64,000 nt of DNA, from the NCBI RefSeq assembly GCF_002355375.1, contig NZ_AP017312.1:2249001-2313000 (forward strand), given 5' to 3'. This document shows positions 61,986 through 64,000 of the stretch, in pieces; position 1 is the first letter of the stretch; each line of letters begins with the position of its first letter. The notes beneath the pieces are model-generated. The model was not told where the DNA came from. It made no database searches and worked only from the letters and a program-made list of their open reading frames with translations. The translations under genes were made by a program, and so were the position numbers. This stretch comes from Aneurinibacillus soli (lineage in GTDB: Bacteria; Bacillota; Bacilli; Aneurinibacillales; Aneurinibacillaceae).

Positions 61986-62050
61986 AACAGAAAATGAGGG
62001 GGAGGTGAAATAAAAAAATCAGTTTCCACTAAAATTTATTCTTTGTGCAA

Positions 62051-62065
62051 CGTATAGAGTATGTG
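62051..62065 (+). promoter_or_regulatory. CGTATAGAGTATGTG motif, copy 3
   Basis: Directly upstream of the AAAAGGAG of the gene at 62087; 80 bp from copy 2 in the same orientation. Suggests cooperative binding or twin promoters. Confidence 0.45.
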
Positions 62066-62086
62066 AGCAAGCAAAAAGGAGATGAC

Positions 62087-62407
62087 ATGATGAGAAAAAA
62101 GATTTGGTACTGGATTATTCCGTCATATCGTCGATTACATGATGATCGCGAAATGATGCTTGCCCATCTTGAAGCGACTCACCACAACCTGCATTTGTAC
62201 GAGCGACTGTATCAGGAGATGGCAGACGTGGTTGTAAAGCAAGATGAATGTATCCGGTTCCTGCGTGATGACCGGGACAAGTCGGGAGAGAAAGTAGATA
62301 AGTTGGCAAAGATGATCAATGAGGTGATCGAAGAAGATGGTGTAAGTGAAGTACAGGCAGCTACTGCGCAGGAGATTACCGATGGAATCAGGCAGGTTGG
62401 AGTATGA
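62087..62407 (+). CDS. basic N-terminus coiled-coil protein, 106 aa
   Basis: ATG at 62087 (AAGGAG five bases upstream) or 62090. Opens with a short aromatic-basic stretch (MMRKKIWYWIIPSYRRL), which may touch the membrane, then helix and coiled coil (CIRFLRDDRDKSGEKVDKLA). First of a run of four rightward early-type genes, overlapping the next by four bases. Confidence 0.55.
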   Translation: MMRKKIWYWIIPSYRRLHDDREMMLAHLEATHHNLHLYERLYQEMADVVVKQDECIRFLRDDRDKSGEKVDKLAKMINEVIEEDGVSEVQAATAQEITDGIRQVGV

Positions 62408-62859
62408 AAGCGTACCTGAATCGGCAAGAACGCGAGAACATTGTCACCATGCTGGTGTTCGAGCTGACGATGGACAGCCTACTTCAAGCAAGTCCGCGAG
62501 TGCAGAAACTGTTTGGTAAGCATTGGTCTGATATGAAGCGGGCGCGGACGTATATTCACAAAGCGTTGAAGGAGGGGCTTGCCGAATCGCTTGACCAGAA
62601 GGAGATTTTACGCATTCACAAAATCGCGCAGAAATGTGACTTCATCGTGCGTGAACGTGCCGGGAAGCCGTTACCGGATAAACGGGTGGTAGCGGTGCCG
62701 GATACGTTGATAGCGGATTTGGCTGAGTTGGCGATTGCTAACCATTGTCGGGACTGCAAGCGGTGTGATTGGCAGGAGTGTCGCGTGTTTACGGTGATGC
62801 AGGAAGCAGATATTCCGGCAGCACATATGGAGACGGGCGATTGTCCGTATCGGCAGTAA
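62404..62859 (+). CDS. DUF5651-like zinc-finger protein, 151 aa
   Basis: Helical N-terminal domain and a C-terminal cysteine cluster CRDCKRCDWQECRVFTVMQE followed by CPY, consistent with a zinc site. The pattern fits DUF5651 proteins of Bacillota phages (assignment from memory of the motif). Overlaps the previous gene as ATGA. Probably binds nucleic acid. Confidence 0.65.
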   Translation: MKAYLNRQERENIVTMLVFELTMDSLLQASPRVQKLFGKHWSDMKRARTYIHKALKEGLAESLDQKEILRIHKIAQKCDFIVRERAGKPLPDKRVVAVPDTLIADLAELAIANHCRDCKRCDWQECRVFTVMQEADIPAAHMETGDCPYRQ

Positions 62860-62882
62860 TCATGATGAATGGCGGTGGATGT

Positions 62883-63383
62883 GTGAGCCATGAATTTTAC
62901 ATTACGCCGGAGGAATACAAAAGAGCACAGCAGAATGGCATTGATGCTGCAAACCTAGAACGGCGTATTCATTTGTTGGGTTGGAAGAAGGAAAGGGCTA
63001 TGAATACCCCTTTGAGAGAAAAGTTGGACCGGGGTGAGTGGGCGAAAATTGCAGAACAAAACGGCATCAAGTACGACACGTTCATGAGCCGTGTGAACGT
63101 CTATGGATGGGATGAGGAACGAGCTGCTACCCAACCGTTACAGGATAGAAAAGCGGCGGCATTGAAAGGTACAGAAAAGAATCGAGTATATGATCCTGCA
63201 CATGTAGAGTTGGCGGCTAAAAACGGAATTGCGTACCATACTTTTGTGCGCAGGATAAAGCGAGGATGGGATTCTGAGAGAGCGGCTACAGAACCAGTCA
63301 TGACAGCGAGTACAGCAGGTAGAAAAGGTAAGGAGAAAACCATAGAGTTGTATGGTGACTGGAATAGATTTTCGTTTAAGTAA
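62883..63383 (+). CDS. triple-repeat HTH-like protein, 166 aa
   Basis: GTG start at 62883 behind GGCGGTGG; an ATG at 62862 is possible. Three copies of one ~30-residue unit: AQQNGIDAANLERRIHLLGW, AEQNGIKYDTFMSRVNVYGW, AAKNGIAYHTFVRRIKRGW, each followed by ERA..xP. The unit looks like a helix-turn-helix in which NGI is the turn entry; such serial HTH units occur in phage regulators. Likely DNA-binding. Confidence 0.65.
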   Translation: MSHEFYITPEEYKRAQQNGIDAANLERRIHLLGWKKERAMNTPLREKLDRGEWAKIAEQNGIKYDTFMSRVNVYGWDEERAATQPLQDRKAAALKGTEKNRVYDPAHVELAAKNGIAYHTFVRRIKRGWDSERAATEPVMTASTAGRKGKEKTIELYGDWNRFSFK

Positions 63384-63397
63384 AGGAGATGTGATGC

Positions 63398-63988
63398 ATG
63401 ACGAGTAAAGAAGAAGTTGCTGTTGCACTACGCTACATGCTGCCCACATTCGATGCAGAAAGCTATGTATTTGCCTGCATAGGGACGGACCGTTCGACAG
63501 GAGATAGTCTGGGGCCGTTAGTTGGCAGTAAGCTAGCGGCGGACGGATATGATGTGATTGGCACATTAGATAAGCCGCTACATGCGGTGAATTTAGAAGA
63601 ACGATTAAGCCAAGTGCCAGCGGGGAAAACGGTGATTGCGATTGATGCCTGCTTAGGGAGTATGAGGAAGGTTGGTACAGTTAGCGTAACGGAGGGACCG
63701 CTCAAGCCAGGTGCCGGAGTTGGCAAGAAGCTAGTAGAAGTAGGAGATTACCATATCAAAGCGTTTGTAAATGTCGGAACACCTAACTACGCAGAAAATT
63801 ATTTTAATTTAGCAAATACCAGATTGTCGATTGTATTTAAACTTGCAAGTGTCATCTGTGATGCCATTATGGAGGTGATTGCACCTGTGGTTTTCGAAGA
63901 AGTTGCGGCGAGTGAAGATACAGACAGATTTTCAGCTGGATTATCCGATCAGCAAGAGCAGAAGATTGTAGATGAATGTATCGGTTGA
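63398..63988 (+). CDS. yyaC: YyaC-family (GPR-related) spore protein, 196 aa
   Basis: Contains the YyaC/DUF1256 hallmarks CIGTDRSTGDSLGPLVGSKL, VIAIDACLGSMRKVGTVSV and KAFVNVGTPNYAENYFNLAN. The family is related to the spore protease GPR and is normally a chromosomal gene of spore formers, expressed in sporulation; its substrate is unknown. Here it follows early phage genes with the genome's standard GGAGATGTGATGC start context, so it belongs to the phage. Complete except that its downstream context is cut by the window end. Confidence 0.85.
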   Translation: MTSKEEVAVALRYMLPTFDAESYVFACIGTDRSTGDSLGPLVGSKLAADGYDVIGTLDKPLHAVNLEERLSQVPAGKTVIAIDACLGSMRKVGTVSVTEGPLKPGAGVGKKLVEVGDYHIKAFVNVGTPNYAENYFNLANTRLSIVFKLASVICDAIMEVIAPVVFEEVAASEDTDRFSAGLSDQQEQKIVDECIG

Positions 63989-64000
63989 GGTGGCGAGATA

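Overview
The window looks like most of the structural arm of a long-tailed temperate siphovirus of a Gram-positive, probably spore-forming Bacillota host, carried as a phage-plasmid. Host evidence: strong AGGAG-type ribosome sites, SLH (S-layer homology) domains on tail proteins, a YyaC-type sporulation protein, and a Hol-Tox type I toxin of a Bacillota family. There are no rRNA or tRNA genes and no CRISPR arrays. The genus cannot be fixed from the sequence alone; a Brevibacillus/Aneurinibacillus/Paenibacillus-like host is only an inference from the SLH modules and YyaC.

Layout. 0-5.3 kb (minus strand): accessory genes, namely a frameshifted C5 DNA methyltransferase running off the left edge, small hypothetical and HTH proteins, an LPD29-type protein, mobile RadC and small membrane proteins. 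5.6-11.1 kb (plus): a promoter/operator region, small early-type genes (one a broken chimeric duplicate), an S1-domain protein, the small terminase candidate and the large terminase. 11.1-16.5 kb (minus): a plasmid-like module with a replication-relaxation protein, an FtsK/TcpA-like ATPase, a string of overlapping tiny genes, a ParM/ParR-like segregation pair with repeats sharing a core, and a secreted protein. 17.0-25.7 kb (plus): portal, capsid protease fused to scaffold, decoration protein, major capsid protein, head-tail connectors, tail tube and tail chaperones joined by a likely -1 frameshift. 25.8-34.5 kb: a 2902-residue tape measure protein.

34.5-37.6 kb is an AT-rich accessory island inside the tail cluster: an unknown 440-residue protein (minus), a membrane protein cut by an amber codon, a Hol-Tox type I toxin, and a Phd-like protein with a zinc ribbon behind its own palindromic operator. 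37.6-59.2 kb holds the tail tip and appendages: two SLH-bearing proteins, a 1204-residue tail hub carrying three peptidoglycan-active domains, three paralogous appendage proteins, a repetitive 904-residue fibre-like protein, fibres, a beta-helix protein and a chaperone-like protein, interrupted by a secreted Ig-like protein on the opposite strand. 59.2-64 kb holds an unknown AT-rich gene, a membrane-anchored nuclease-fold protein, a XerC/D-like recombinase, small early genes, an HTH-repeat protein and YyaC.

Together the genes encode DNA packaging, head, a very long tail, and maintenance as a low-copy replicon (ParMR, FtsK-like, tyrosine recombinase). A lysis cassette, immunity repressor and replication initiator were not found and probably lie outside the window. 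A recurring start context, AGGAGATGATATGTATG, marks many genes on both strands and ties the arms together as one genome.
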